Assembly (NCBI RefSeq): GCF_030733265.1
Contig: NZ_JASHJI010000002.1
Coordinates: forward strand, 310,001-374,000
Source of the DNA: Roseibium sp. MMSF_3412
Lineage (GTDB): Bacteria; Pseudomonadota; Alphaproteobacteria; Rhizobiales; Stappiaceae
Reading direction: 5' to 3'
Length of the DNA stretch: 64,000 nucleotides
Shown here: positions 38,940 through 48,115 of the stretch, piece by piece
Position numbering within the stretch: the stretch's first letter is position 1
Layout of the letters: every line of letters starts with the position of its first letter
Made by a program: the position numbers and the translations under genes
The notes under the pieces: generated by a model
Told to the model about the DNA's origin: nothing
What the model saw: the letters and a program-made list of their open reading frames with translations, nothing else
Database searches by the model: none

Positions 38940-41738
38940 TTATTGCGCGGAGGATTGACGGATTGGGTCCTGCCAGACGGCATTGTCACCGTCTTTCCGG
39001 ACCTCCGGTGTTTCTTTTGAATTCTCGGACTGCGGCAAGGCGACCTTGGTTCGTCGTATGCTTTGGAAACGCTCAGGGAACCAGGTGTGCAGCTGCCGCA
39101 GAAATGGCTGCAGGCTCTTGTCCCAGTTCCGCTCGGATGCCCGCTGCGCGGCACGCGCCGAAAGCCCGGTCAAAACTTGCGGCGACTTGGCAATCGCTTC
39201 GAGTGCAAGTGTCAGGTCATGCGTCACGACGCCATCGTCGGTCGACCGCAACAGGATCCCGTCCTTCTTGTGATCGATAAGTTCCGACACGGCCCCCACA
39301 TTGGTGGCGATTGGAACACAGCCGAGACGCTGTGCCTCGATGATGGTCAGCGGCGCGCCTTCCCAGCGGGACGGGAGAACGAAGACGTCCGCCCAGGCAA
39401 GCAGCTTGCTGAGAAGGCGGCTGTCGTAAACGGGCGGCTCGATGCGGATGCCGACATCTGCAAACCGTTGCTTCCAGGAACCGCCGGCACCACTGTCCAT
39501 GACGTCGGAGCCGACAATCCGCCAGTCGATGGCAATGCCGCGTCTTTTGAGCGTGCGTGCGGCTGCAAAGATGCGCTCAATGCCTTTCTGCCGGTCGAGA
39601 CGCCCCAGAAAAAGCGCCTTGAGCGGGCCTTCGTGAGGCTGACTTCTTGCCGCCGTCAACCGCGCCACCTGCTCGCTCGAAAGCGGATAGCCGGCGGCAT
39701 TGGGTATATGCAGCAGTTTTGCACTCGGCACGCCCATGCCGTGCAGCCACTCGGCCATGTCGCGCGAACAGGTCAGGACGCTGTCGTAGATATGCTCGTA
39801 GGCAAGCGCCAGATAGGGATGGCCCGCCGCACGTCCCATCTCCGATGAATCGAGCACATGCACATAATTGACGATCTTGACGCCGCGCCGCCTCAATTCG
39901 CCGAAGACGGCATTGGCGGGTGCCAGCTGATTGTTGACGACGACATCCAGGCCGGACAGGAAACCGATGATTTCCCGGGCCTTGGCATTCTCGTCATGCC
40001 CCATCAGGATGTCATGCCCGGAGAACATGTTCGGACCGCCCCACAGCGGGTAGTCGTCGGCCAGAAAGTTGATGCTGTCAAAGAGCCCGTCATTGTCCGG
40101 GATCCGGTGGTAGACCGGATCTCCGAACACGAACAGATGTACTTCGCACCCGGCCTTTTTCAGGACATGCGCGGCCGCATAGGCAACTTTCTCAACGCCG
40201 CCGAAAGTGGCGATCGGCAGCAACAGGCCGACGCGCACCGGCCCGTCCTCGTTGGCCAGTCTCGGCATCAGGGGAGCAGCGCCGAGTGAGTGCCGCAACA
40301 ACTCGTGATACCTGCTCCTGTCCGGGAAATAGGCAGATCTCCAGATCCACCGCTCGTTCGGGCCGTTCCTGTACCCGGAATCGCGCAGCGCTCCGAGTGT
40401 TGCCAGGAGAGAGTTCGTGGCCGACAGGGCCGTGCCCTGAATATCTTCCGCGGAGAACGGACCCCTGACGACGATCTCGGCGATCTTTGGCGACGGCTGG
40501 GTTTTTCTGAGCGTGCGCACCCAATCGTCCGACTTGTCCTCCACGCACTGCTGAACAATACCCAGCGAACACATCCAGCCGAGAGGCCGTTTCGTCAGGT
40601 CCCTGCCCTCCCCGAGGGTTGCGACCTCGACCCCGAGCCTGTCCTTGTCACTTTCGAACCGGATGGCGACAAAGTTGTGCGACTGCGACAGGCGTTCGCC
40701 GAGCCACAGGACGTTGTGCAACAGACCGAAACTGTTGAGGGCATCGCGGTGCGCGGGAGACATCCAGAGCCAGAAGGGCGGAACGCCGAATGTTTCGGGT
40801 TCCGTGCGTGCGGCCCAGAACATCTTGACGAATTCCTCAAAGCCCCGTCTTTCGTGGGCAACCACCGGATCCGTGAACAGATCGACAAGAAAAGAATCGG
40901 TTCCGAAGGCAACAAAACGGGGTGTTTCCTCATGCTCCCAGCGCAAGAGCGTATCGGCGGAAAACAGCTTTTTGTGTTTGGTTCTGATGTATCCGAGAAT
41001 GCTTTCCCGCGTCCTGTTGGAATCGCGCAGCATGCTTTCGGCCCGCTGACGGTACTCAAAACCGAAGAACGGATGGTTGGCGCCCTTGAAGCCAAGCGAA
41101 ATCGCCTGGAGCCAGAACTCCCAGTCTTCGAAGCCCGACTTCATGGTTTCGTCGAAGCGCACACCGGCGTCGAGAAGGTTCTTTGAGACCAGGCTGCCGG
41201 CTTCGCAGATATTGTCGAACACGACATGCAGCAGGCGGGAATACTGGGCGGTATAATTGCCGTTCCACTCGATCCCGAACTTGTCGATATTCGGATAGAT
41301 CCAGTCGATGCCCTTGTTTGCCCGCATATAGTCCAGAAGAACCCGCATCGCAGTCGGGGTGATGCGATTGTCTGCATCCAGAAAGTAGACTGCCTCCAGA
41401 TCACTGAAGGTGCGAAGGGCAAAATCGATGCCGTAGTTGCGCGCCGAACTCAGACCGCCATTCGGCTTCCTCAGATAGTAGACATTGTCATTTGCAAGCG
41501 CGTAGGCCTGCCCGACCTGGGACGTTTCTGGATAGGGACAGCCGTCATCGACGATTACCACCGCGATGTTGAACGGTGCTTCCTGGCAGAGTGCCGAATC
41601 CACCGCTTCCGTCAGAAGAACGGAATGCTTGTAGACCGGAATGAGAATGGCGATGGTTGCCGAAGGCTTGTCGGAGCCACCGAACTGTGCGTAACGCACA
41701 TTCGGATGATCCTGTTCTTTTACCGTTTGACGCAGCAT
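38940..41738 (-). CDS. Bifunctional glycosyltransferase: GT2 domain fused to GT4 domain
   Basis: 932 residues. The N-terminal GT-A domain (about 27-270) has ILIPVYKHSVLLTEAVDSAL, VDDG (63-66) and the metal-binding DAD at 121-123. A middle region of ~230 residues of unclear fold follows. The C-terminal GT-B domain (about 500-890) has RVGLLLPIATFGGVEKVAYA, LKALFLGRLDRQKGIERIFA and the GT4 donor motif EGAPLTIIEAQRLGC. Two active sites suggest it adds two successive sugars of a repeat unit. Starts 4 nt after the DUF6212-like gene, so co-transcribed with it. Confidence 0.92.
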   Translation of the reverse strand: MLRQTVKEQDHPNVRYAQFGGSDKPSATIAILIPVYKHSVLLTEAVDSALCQEAPFNIAVVIVDDGCPYPETSQVGQAYALANDNVYYLRKPNGGLSSARNYGIDFALRTFSDLEAVYFLDADNRITPTAMRVLLDYMRANKGIDWIYPNIDKFGIEWNGNYTAQYSRLLHVVFDNICEAGSLVSKNLLDAGVRFDETMKSGFEDWEFWLQAISLGFKGANHPFFGFEYRQRAESMLRDSNRTRESILGYIRTKHKKLFSADTLLRWEHEETPRFVAFGTDSFLVDLFTDPVVAHERRGFEEFVKMFWAARTEPETFGVPPFWLWMSPAHRDALNSFGLLHNVLWLGERLSQSHNFVAIRFESDKDRLGVEVATLGEGRDLTKRPLGWMCSLGIVQQCVEDKSDDWVRTLRKTQPSPKIAEIVVRGPFSAEDIQGTALSATNSLLATLGALRDSGYRNGPNERWIWRSAYFPDRSRYHELLRHSLGAAPLMPRLANEDGPVRVGLLLPIATFGGVEKVAYAAAHVLKKAGCEVHLFVFGDPVYHRIPDNDGLFDSINFLADDYPLWGGPNMFSGHDILMGHDENAKAREIIGFLSGLDVVVNNQLAPANAVFGELRRRGVKIVNYVHVLDSSEMGRAAGHPYLALAYEHIYDSVLTCSRDMAEWLHGMGVPSAKLLHIPNAAGYPLSSEQVARLTAARSQPHEGPLKALFLGRLDRQKGIERIFAAARTLKRRGIAIDWRIVGSDVMDSGAGGSWKQRFADVGIRIEPPVYDSRLLSKLLAWADVFVLPSRWEGAPLTIIEAQRLGCVPIATNVGAVSELIDHKKDGILLRSTDDGVVTHDLTLALEAIAKSPQVLTGLSARAAQRASERNWDKSLQPFLRQLHTWFPERFQSIRRTKVALPQSENSKETPEVRKDGDNAVWQDPIRQSSAQ

Positions 41739-41742
41739 CCGA

Positions 41743-43272
41743 TCATCCGCTCACGACTGCGCGGAAATTGGTGAATTTCGCCCATGCGAAATCGTTGCTG
41801 CCCTGCTCGCTCATCCGTGTCGCGAAATACACATTCTGCCAGGCACCGACCTGTTCGCTGGCAAAGGCGCTCAAATGCGCGCTTTCACCGAAGGAAACGG
41901 TGTTCCAGCCGGAATAGGCCTCGCCGACCGTTTGCTCTCTTTCTTCCCGGAAGAGGGCACGCGCAGCGTCGAGACTGCCCGCAACGGCGATCGCAAAATC
42001 GATGTCGGCAGCCCGGCTGTTGTCGATGAAGGCCTTGGCCGACATGCGGATGATCTGCGGTGGACACGCCGCAGGAAGTTCGCCGATCGTCATGCCCTCG
42101 GCGGGCGGATGACAGCCGATCGCCCGTTCCGCGGGCAGCGGCATGATCGCTTCGAAATCGAATTCGACTTCATCGGAATTCGCAAGGCTGGCATGTTCCA
42201 GAATACCCGGCGCAATCGGCATGTCCCGGAACCCTTCTCCCTGCGACACTTGCTGGGACTGGGCGGGGATGTAGTTGGCCGACGCCGGCATGGAAACGCC
42301 CGGGATGCCACCCCAGACCTGCAGCGCCAGGCTGTTCTTCAGGACCGGCATGCCATTGGAGGCATCCCGCACCTGGAACATTTCGATCGGTTGCAGGCTT
42401 CCGAGTGACAGGCGCGGCGTGTCTTCATCCGCTTCCTCGATCTGAAGCCGGAACTCCAGCGTGCGATTCAGCCCGGCCGTTGACTTGGACAGACCGAAGA
42501 TGTTCCATCCGCTGGCCAGGTCACCGCTGGAAATCTGCCAGCTGTCGACGATGCGCAGGTCTTCCAGCGTGACCAGTTGCGCACGAAGCTTGAGGTCCTG
42601 GCGCATGCCAAGCTGGTCCACGTGGACCGAAACACCGCTGACCCCCGAACTCGGTACGGGCAGGATCTGGCTGATGCCGTCCTGCGACGCGCTTGCAAGC
42701 ACGTTGGCATTGAGCGGATTCTCGGCCGGTTCGTTACTGAACACGAGATCGAGCGGTTGCAGGCCGTTCCTGTTCAGGAAGGATTCGATCGCGGCGAACC
42801 TGTTCTGCAGGTCGTCATTCATGCTCCGGAGAGTCCTGAGCTCCCTGTTGGAGAGCACCAGCCGTCTGGCGGCCGATTTCACGTGTTCCGCGACCAGAGC
42901 CAGGATCGACGAAATCGCCTCGTTTTCCTGCCCACGGCTCCAGCCGACGACGGATGGAAGCTGAACGACGCCGTGTCTTTGAAGCCATTTGAAAAGAGTG
43001 TCGACATCAGCCGAAGTGCCCGGTTCCGCAAGAACGGCAAACGCCATTGTAGGCGCTTCGACGACCTGAAAAACGGCTCCACTCTGGTCTGAAAACAGGA
43101 CCTGTCCGTCTGCAACACCCTCGAACCAGACAGTTTGCACTGCACCCAAAAGAGCGCTTGGCAACTCTTGCCGCCCGACGCCAACGACCATAAGGGTCAG
43201 ATCCTTGAGGAGCCTTTCCTCGATTGCCGGTTTCTCAACTGGAAATGCCTCTTGCGTGGCCACGACTGTCAT
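41743..43272 (-). CDS. DUF6212-like protein of unknown function in the exopolysaccharide locus
   Basis: 509 residues, ATG at 43272 with GGGGGC about 5 nt upstream. No signal peptide and no membrane span. Residues about 100-180 are helical with a coiled-coil look (LSNRELRTLRSMNDDLQNRF). The C-terminal two thirds are beta-rich and could hold two jelly-roll-like modules (WNIFGLSKSTAGLNRTLEFR; NTVSFGESAHLSAFASEQVG). I believe it belongs to DUF6212, recalled rather than searched. First gene of the run DUF6212, GT2-GT4, pyruvyl transferase, GH16, behind an AT-rich promoter region; a scaffold or sugar-binding role is a guess. Confidence 0.78.
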   Translation of the reverse strand: MTVVATQEAFPVEKPAIEERLLKDLTLMVVGVGRQELPSALLGAVQTVWFEGVADGQVLFSDQSGAVFQVVEAPTMAFAVLAEPGTSADVDTLFKWLQRHGVVQLPSVVGWSRGQENEAISSILALVAEHVKSAARRLVLSNRELRTLRSMNDDLQNRFAAIESFLNRNGLQPLDLVFSNEPAENPLNANVLASASQDGISQILPVPSSGVSGVSVHVDQLGMRQDLKLRAQLVTLEDLRIVDSWQISSGDLASGWNIFGLSKSTAGLNRTLEFRLQIEEADEDTPRLSLGSLQPIEMFQVRDASNGMPVLKNSLALQVWGGIPGVSMPASANYIPAQSQQVSQGEGFRDMPIAPGILEHASLANSDEVEFDFEAIMPLPAERAIGCHPPAEGMTIGELPAACPPQIIRMSAKAFIDNSRAADIDFAIAVAGSLDAARALFREEREQTVGEAYSGWNTVSFGESAHLSAFASEQVGAWQNVYFATRMSEQGSNDFAWAKFTNFRAVVSG

Positions 43273-43721
43273 AAGAGCCCCCAAATTTCACACGCTACGG
43301 GCATTTTTTTGCAAAAAAGCCCACACTCGAACATCAAGTACACTAACAGAAATTTGCGTCAGTTTGTGACAATAATGCGGCGCAGCATAGTAAAATTATT
43401 GATTTTTTATGTATTTAATTAGATTTAAGAAATTTCTATCGAATTTACAACATAAATAACCTGAGTATTATTTGAAATATAATTTTAATTTCAAAATAAA
43501 ATCACGAAATTCGCGGTAAATTGCAACCATAAACTCAACGACAGGTGTGAATTTGCAACTGCTCGACTACTCGCCCTCGTATCAGGTTGAATTTTGTGCA
43601 ATGCAAAAAATCAACCTGCACAAAGCAGGAAAACACACGGCTCCGAACTGAACCCGCAATGAGGCTGAAGGCGATCGCTTGACCGGCTTCGGATAAAGAT
43701 CCGTTCAATCGGCGGTGCATC
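43273..43721. other. AT-rich intergenic island upstream of the DUF6212-like gene
   Basis: 449 bp, much richer in A/T than the coding DNA around it (43380-43520 especially). No gene. It holds an inverted repeat CAGGTTGA (43583-43590)/TCAACCTG (43611-43618) around a T/A-rich centre, near the 3' end of the upstream glycosyltransferase gene, without a U-tract. A second fold, GGGC-T7/A6-GCCC, lies at 43299-43322 in the likely 5' leader of the DUF6212-like gene. It resembles the AT-rich islands at 53124-53607 and 56739-57011. Confidence 0.5.
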
Positions 43722-45074
43722 CTATGCGCTTTGCTGCAGGGTGCCCGGCATCACGCGCGTTCCTGCATGGCGGGCGGCAATGAGGGACCGGTAGAAGGTC
43801 AGATGATCCCCGGCGCAATCCCGGTACGAATTCGGTTCCATGATTCCGGCGCGAAGTGAATTCCACAGCTCCTTGTTCTGCAGGGCCTCGCTCATCTTGT
43901 CCGCAAGGTCTTCCGGACTGCCTGCAAGGAAATGCAATCCGTCGACACCGTCCTTCACCTTCTCGGCCATCCCGCCAATGCCGCTGCAGATCAGAGGCCG
44001 CCCGTGATGAAACGCTTCCTGAATGATGACGGGTGAATTCTCCCACCAGACCGAAGGCAGAAGAACCCAGTCCGCCTGGCGTATGAGCGACGGCATGTCC
44101 CTGTTCTGGTAAGCGCCGGCAAACCGGACACGGTCACCGGTCTTTTCGATCAGGCCGGCAATCTTTTCGCGGAACGCCTCCGGCTGCCTTTCCAGGTTGC
44201 CGCCGAAAATCGTCAGAGTCGCATCGTCTTTCCAGATGCTGTCCGGTATCCGCTGAACCGCGTCCAGCAAGATATCGACCCCCTTGTAGGGTGTCATCTG
44301 ACCGAAGAATGCGAAGCGGGAACGTCTGTCGGTGTCGTCTGTGAGGCGTCGGGGCTCGGCTCTTTCCGGAACGTTCAGACCGTTTTCGATCACCGAAATC
44401 CTGTCCCCCGGGAGCCCCCATTGTTCATACCGTTCCGCAAGAAACCTGCTTGGGGTTACAAAACCGTCGGCGAGACTGAACATCGACTGGATAAACTGTT
44501 TCCGTCGCAGGAATTCTCCGGGCGAAACATCGGGAAAGCAGCCATGGCAGGCAATCGGAGACGACGACCGGCACAAGGCGTGCGTTCCCGTCTTCACCAT
44601 CTGGCCATGATGATGGCAGATCGCCAGGAATTCGTGCAACGTGACGATGATGGTTGCATTCGGTAGCGCGCTCCGCACCACATGAAGGGCTTCCAGACCG
44701 AGACCGATGAAATGATGGAAATGAACTACATCCGGGTTCAGGGAACGAACGAAACGGCGCAGATCGCTCTGAAGATCGCCGGTGTTGCGGTTCGAGACCA
44801 GGAAGTGATCGTACTCGTCCGCATGGTAAAGCAGTTCGTCTTCCGCGTCCGCGACACCCATCAGCGCTGACCGACCATGCCTGGGATAGTCATCGCCGAC
44901 CCTTGCCAGAAAGAATGACTGCGATCCCGCCGCGGATTTCAGACCGAGATGAAGATTGTAGGAAGCTACCTCCGCACCGCCGAGCGACAGCTCCGGATGG
45001 CCATGGGAAATCACAAGAACCCGCAGGGTGTCATCGGCATCCGCATCTTGCGTCGCCGGAGGTGTGCCGGTCAT
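43722..45074 (-). CDS. GT4-family glycosyltransferase, paralogue A
   Basis: 450 residues, start at the ATG at 45074 (GGAGGGTTTGCA before it), overlapping the preceding gene's stop by 4 nt. GT-B fold: N-terminal ISHGHPELSLGGAEVASYNL, HFHHFIGLGLEALHVV, then RFAFFGQMTPYKGVDILLDA and WWENSPVIIQEAFHHGRPLI with the donor-binding Glu, GGMAEKVKDGVDGLHF. Closely parallels the GT4 at 48116-49372. Last gene of the run that begins with the GT2 at 52427. Donor and acceptor sugars cannot be told. Confidence 0.92.
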   Translation of the reverse strand: MTGTPPATQDADADDTLRVLVISHGHPELSLGGAEVASYNLHLGLKSAAGSQSFFLARVGDDYPRHGRSALMGVADAEDELLYHADEYDHFLVSNRNTGDLQSDLRRFVRSLNPDVVHFHHFIGLGLEALHVVRSALPNATIIVTLHEFLAICHHHGQMVKTGTHALCRSSSPIACHGCFPDVSPGEFLRRKQFIQSMFSLADGFVTPSRFLAERYEQWGLPGDRISVIENGLNVPERAEPRRLTDDTDRRSRFAFFGQMTPYKGVDILLDAVQRIPDSIWKDDATLTIFGGNLERQPEAFREKIAGLIEKTGDRVRFAGAYQNRDMPSLIRQADWVLLPSVWWENSPVIIQEAFHHGRPLICSGIGGMAEKVKDGVDGLHFLAGSPEDLADKMSEALQNKELWNSLRAGIMEPNSYRDCAGDHLTFYRSLIAARHAGTRVMPGTLQQSA

Positions 45075-47335
45075 TGCAAACCCTCCTTCAATGCACCAAG
45101 CCGCCCGCTCCACAAATGGGCGAACTGTTCCCGGTCGTGCTGACCGACAAGTTTGTGCCAGAGGCGTTCGCTTCCCTGCCCGTCCTCCGGATGAACCATC
45201 TCCACCTCCGGCACCCAGAAGGATTTCACACCGGCGATCCTCAGCTTCAAGGTAGCGTCCAGCCCCTTCTCGTCGGTCCCGAGGTAATTGCGCGCAAAAC
45301 CTCCGGACGCGAGAAATGCGGTTTTTGACACCACGCAGCAGTCGAACGTTGCCGCGACGACTTCGCTGGCCTCGGCTCCCATGAGCGTCCGCCGCGGATA
45401 CCCGACATAGTGCTGTTTCAGAACACATGCCTCGCCGTCCCGATCGATCCAGGTTCCGGCCCAGCGGATCGTATCGTCTTCGTAAAGCACGGTTGGTGTC
45501 ACCAGGCAGCCCTCTTCATGCTTCCGGTACTCCGCCACCAGCGTGTCCAGCCATCCGGGAACGAGAGGCACCACGCCTGAACCGAGACACACGACGGTGT
45601 CCGATGGCGCCGCATGCATTCCGGCCTGGATCGCATCCAGCGCGTCTTCAACCTTGCCTGCTCGTACGATCCTGAGCGCCAGACCGTAGAACGACCCAAG
45701 ACGTGCAATCTCCTGAAACTGTTCATCGATCGCTGTCGCGGCTGCGCAGATGACAATCGGGGTTCCCTTCAGAAACGGATCAAGCGCAAGCACAGGAAGA
45801 AGTGTTCTCAGCTTGTCAATCGACCCGTCGGACCCGATCACGATCGACGTGGAGGGCGTTTCCGGCATCGGACCCATGTCCGTGACCTCCTCCACCGTCG
45901 GTTCGCAGAGCGAAACCGCTCCAAGCAGGGGAAGAAACTGCCGCTCGATAATGTCGGTCGCCGAAGCAATCGTCGGATCAAGCCCGGCGACAAGACGGCG
46001 GAGTGCGCTTCGCAGTGACGTGCGCCCGAGGGCAATGGGCGCATAGGCAGACCGGCCGTCCCTGAGAACGACCTCGAGATAGGGTTTGTCGTCCAACTGG
46101 CCGCCAATGTCTGGAACAAAGGCCAGAAAACCGTGCCGGTCACGGCCTGTTGTCTCGCCCAGAAAGGGCGACAGGTCTTCAAAGGTGGCCGTCACGTCCG
46201 GTCTGTTCTGCGTGGTCCACGTTCTGTCCAGCCTCGACGAGCGCTCACCGGCACGCAGATAAACGGCCTCGGCATGATCTTCCGGGTTCAGCAGCCAGCC
46301 GGAAATCAGAACGCTACCGCAATTGGTCGCCGCGCAAAAATCGACACCGATCCGCACGGGGACATCCAGTTCGCTCACCGTTTCCCGCCCACCGAACCGC
46401 TGAGAGGCTCTTTCGAGCTTTTCGCGGGCGCCGCCGGATGCATTCAGACGCGGCAAAAGTGCTCTCAGGTGACCCGGCAGTGCCCGAGCCGGGGAGACCG
46501 TGCCTCTTTCGTGAACGTCGACCTTTGTCCATCCGCTGCGACCGCGAAAAAACAGGCTCCGGATCGCCGGGGCGCGGACGCCATCCACCTTGTCCAGAAT
46601 GCCGGCAAATCCGGGGGCCTTGCCGCCGGTATCCTTACGCTCGAATAGACAACTGGCCAGATCGGCGACACGCAGCGCCCCATCGAAGACAAACACCCGG
46701 TTGCGGCCGAGAGGCGGTTCCTTCGACCAGCCCTGAATGTAAAAATCGCCTTCGTCGAATTGTCCGAGCATTTCGACATACCCGTCCCTGCGCGCAACAT
46801 GCATGACAAGTTTTGCCGCGACGGTCTGGTTCTTCACTTCCGAATTTGCGGCGATCAGCGCGTCGATCAGCGTTTCGACAACACTTGCCTCCTTTTGCGA
46901 CACGGCCTCGCTGACCAGGCCGACAAAAATGTCGAACGCGACCGGTCCGTACTTGATCGCATAAGGGTGAGAGTGCCCCTTGCTGCGGATCGATACCCGG
47001 TCAAGCTTCGGCACGGCAACGGCATCGAGAGACAGGATCGCGACGAACGGCGCTTGCGCGCCGTCCCTGTTGGTTTTCGCAGACAGCGACACAATTGTGC
47101 AGGGAACCGTGGTTTTCGGATCTTCGTTGAGCACGGCCTGGAGGTTGCGCGCGAATTTCTCGCCGACACCGGCCAGAAGGATCGTGTCGCGGTCCACTGC
47201 CGTGCACAGAACGCTGCGGCCATCGGCCGGCAGGGCGGCATCGGGCCAGTCGCCCGGCTCACCCGTCAGCTTCCTGTGCTCGACAGACGTATCTGAGAGC
47301 CTCTTTGCGCCTTCAAGCGTGACAACCGGCTCCAT
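45071..47335 (-). CDS. Large GT2-like protein lacking the metal-binding Asp (probable pseudo-glycosyltransferase)
   Basis: 754 residues from the ATG at 47335 (GGAG about 9 nt upstream; a GTG at 47350 is the alternative). The N-terminal 440 residues contain a module with SVLISGWLLNPEDHAEAVYL (341-360). The C-terminal part (about 495-750) follows the GT2 layout of the paralogue at 50217-52427: TVVCLGSGVVPLVPGWLDTL stands where that protein has YLAMINSDVVPTESGWLEQL. The Asp of the DxD-type motif is Gly here (GSGV at 585-588), so metal/UDP-sugar catalysis is doubtful. It may be a structural partner of the active paralogue. Overlaps the next gene by 4 nt. Confidence 0.82.
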   Translation of the reverse strand: MEPVVTLEGAKRLSDTSVEHRKLTGEPGDWPDAALPADGRSVLCTAVDRDTILLAGVGEKFARNLQAVLNEDPKTTVPCTIVSLSAKTNRDGAQAPFVAILSLDAVAVPKLDRVSIRSKGHSHPYAIKYGPVAFDIFVGLVSEAVSQKEASVVETLIDALIAANSEVKNQTVAAKLVMHVARRDGYVEMLGQFDEGDFYIQGWSKEPPLGRNRVFVFDGALRVADLASCLFERKDTGGKAPGFAGILDKVDGVRAPAIRSLFFRGRSGWTKVDVHERGTVSPARALPGHLRALLPRLNASGGAREKLERASQRFGGRETVSELDVPVRIGVDFCAATNCGSVLISGWLLNPEDHAEAVYLRAGERSSRLDRTWTTQNRPDVTATFEDLSPFLGETTGRDRHGFLAFVPDIGGQLDDKPYLEVVLRDGRSAYAPIALGRTSLRSALRRLVAGLDPTIASATDIIERQFLPLLGAVSLCEPTVEEVTDMGPMPETPSTSIVIGSDGSIDKLRTLLPVLALDPFLKGTPIVICAAATAIDEQFQEIARLGSFYGLALRIVRAGKVEDALDAIQAGMHAAPSDTVVCLGSGVVPLVPGWLDTLVAEYRKHEEGCLVTPTVLYEDDTIRWAGTWIDRDGEACVLKQHYVGYPRRTLMGAEASEVVAATFDCCVVSKTAFLASGGFARNYLGTDEKGLDATLKLRIAGVKSFWVPEVEMVHPEDGQGSERLWHKLVGQHDREQFAHLWSGRLGALKEGLQ

Positions 47336-47340
47336 CGCGA

Positions 47341-48105
47341 TCAGCTCCACAAACCGCCGGCGGCCGCAAAGACCATGCCGCCGACAAACCCGAGAAGGAT
47401 AGCAAGCAGCAGCATGTGAATCTTGAGGCCGTTCCGGCTGCGGTCGCCAAGAGCCGTCAACCGGTCGTCGAATCCTTTCAGAGTGCTGTCGAAGCGCAGG
47501 AGAAACACCTCAAGTTCCTTGACGCGTTGCGCGAGATCGCCCTGCCCGCTTTTCAGGATCGCCAGCGCTTCGCCAAGCTCGCCTTCCGTCGATGCAAGCG
47601 TATCGATCCGGCTGGTCGTCTGTTTCAGAAGCTCCGTTGCATCCCGCTGTCCGAGCGCGCTCTGCCCCTGGATGGCAATGACCCTGTCCAGCTTCTTCAT
47701 GACGATCGAGAGCGGAAGCGCAATGGCCGCTTCTGCGGCGCGTTCTTCGGCGCTCGGGCGCGGTAGCTGGATCTGCACCCCGTCCCGCGGGGATTCAGCG
47801 ATCACGGACAATCCCTCGGGCGCCGATGCAGCCGCCTGGGGCAATTGCAGATCGAAGGCGTAGGCACCATCGCCGATCCCGTTGCGCTGCAGATCGATGC
47901 GCTTGGTATCCGCCAGCTTGCTCATCACGCGATCGCCGTCGTGAAGAACGTGGATCGTCATGCGGTCCTCCGGATTGGCGGCATCCCATGCCCAACCCAG
48001 AAGCCGCCCGTCTTCAAACGCATCGACGCGGCCCTGGATCTTCGGAACCTCGCCCTTGTCCTCGTCCGCGGTTTCGGCTTTTTGTTCCAGTTTCGCTGCG
48101 GTCAT
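47341..48105 (-). CDS. Coiled-coil, C-terminally membrane-anchored protein with a GWAWD-type domain
   Basis: 254 residues from the ATG at 48105 (GAGAG upstream). Residues about 20-110 form a small domain (IQGRVDAFEDGRLLGWAWDA, then GIGDGAYAFDLQLP) of a kind that I recall seeing attached to glycosyltransferases in polysaccharide loci. A long helical/coiled region follows (about 125-225, LKQTTSRIDTLASTEGELGE and KELEVFLLRFDSTLKGFDDR), and the end is a single membrane span (MLLLAILLGFVGGMVFAAAG). It may tether the cytosolic glycosyltransferases to the membrane (inference). It sits between two glycosyltransferase genes. Confidence 0.75.
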   Translation of the reverse strand: MTAAKLEQKAETADEDKGEVPKIQGRVDAFEDGRLLGWAWDAANPEDRMTIHVLHDGDRVMSKLADTKRIDLQRNGIGDGAYAFDLQLPQAAASAPEGLSVIAESPRDGVQIQLPRPSAEERAAEAAIALPLSIVMKKLDRVIAIQGQSALGQRDATELLKQTTSRIDTLASTEGELGEALAILKSGQGDLAQRVKELEVFLLRFDSTLKGFDDRLTALGDRSRNGLKIHMLLLAILLGFVGGMVFAAAGGLWS

Positions 48106-48115
48106 GGTGCTCTCG

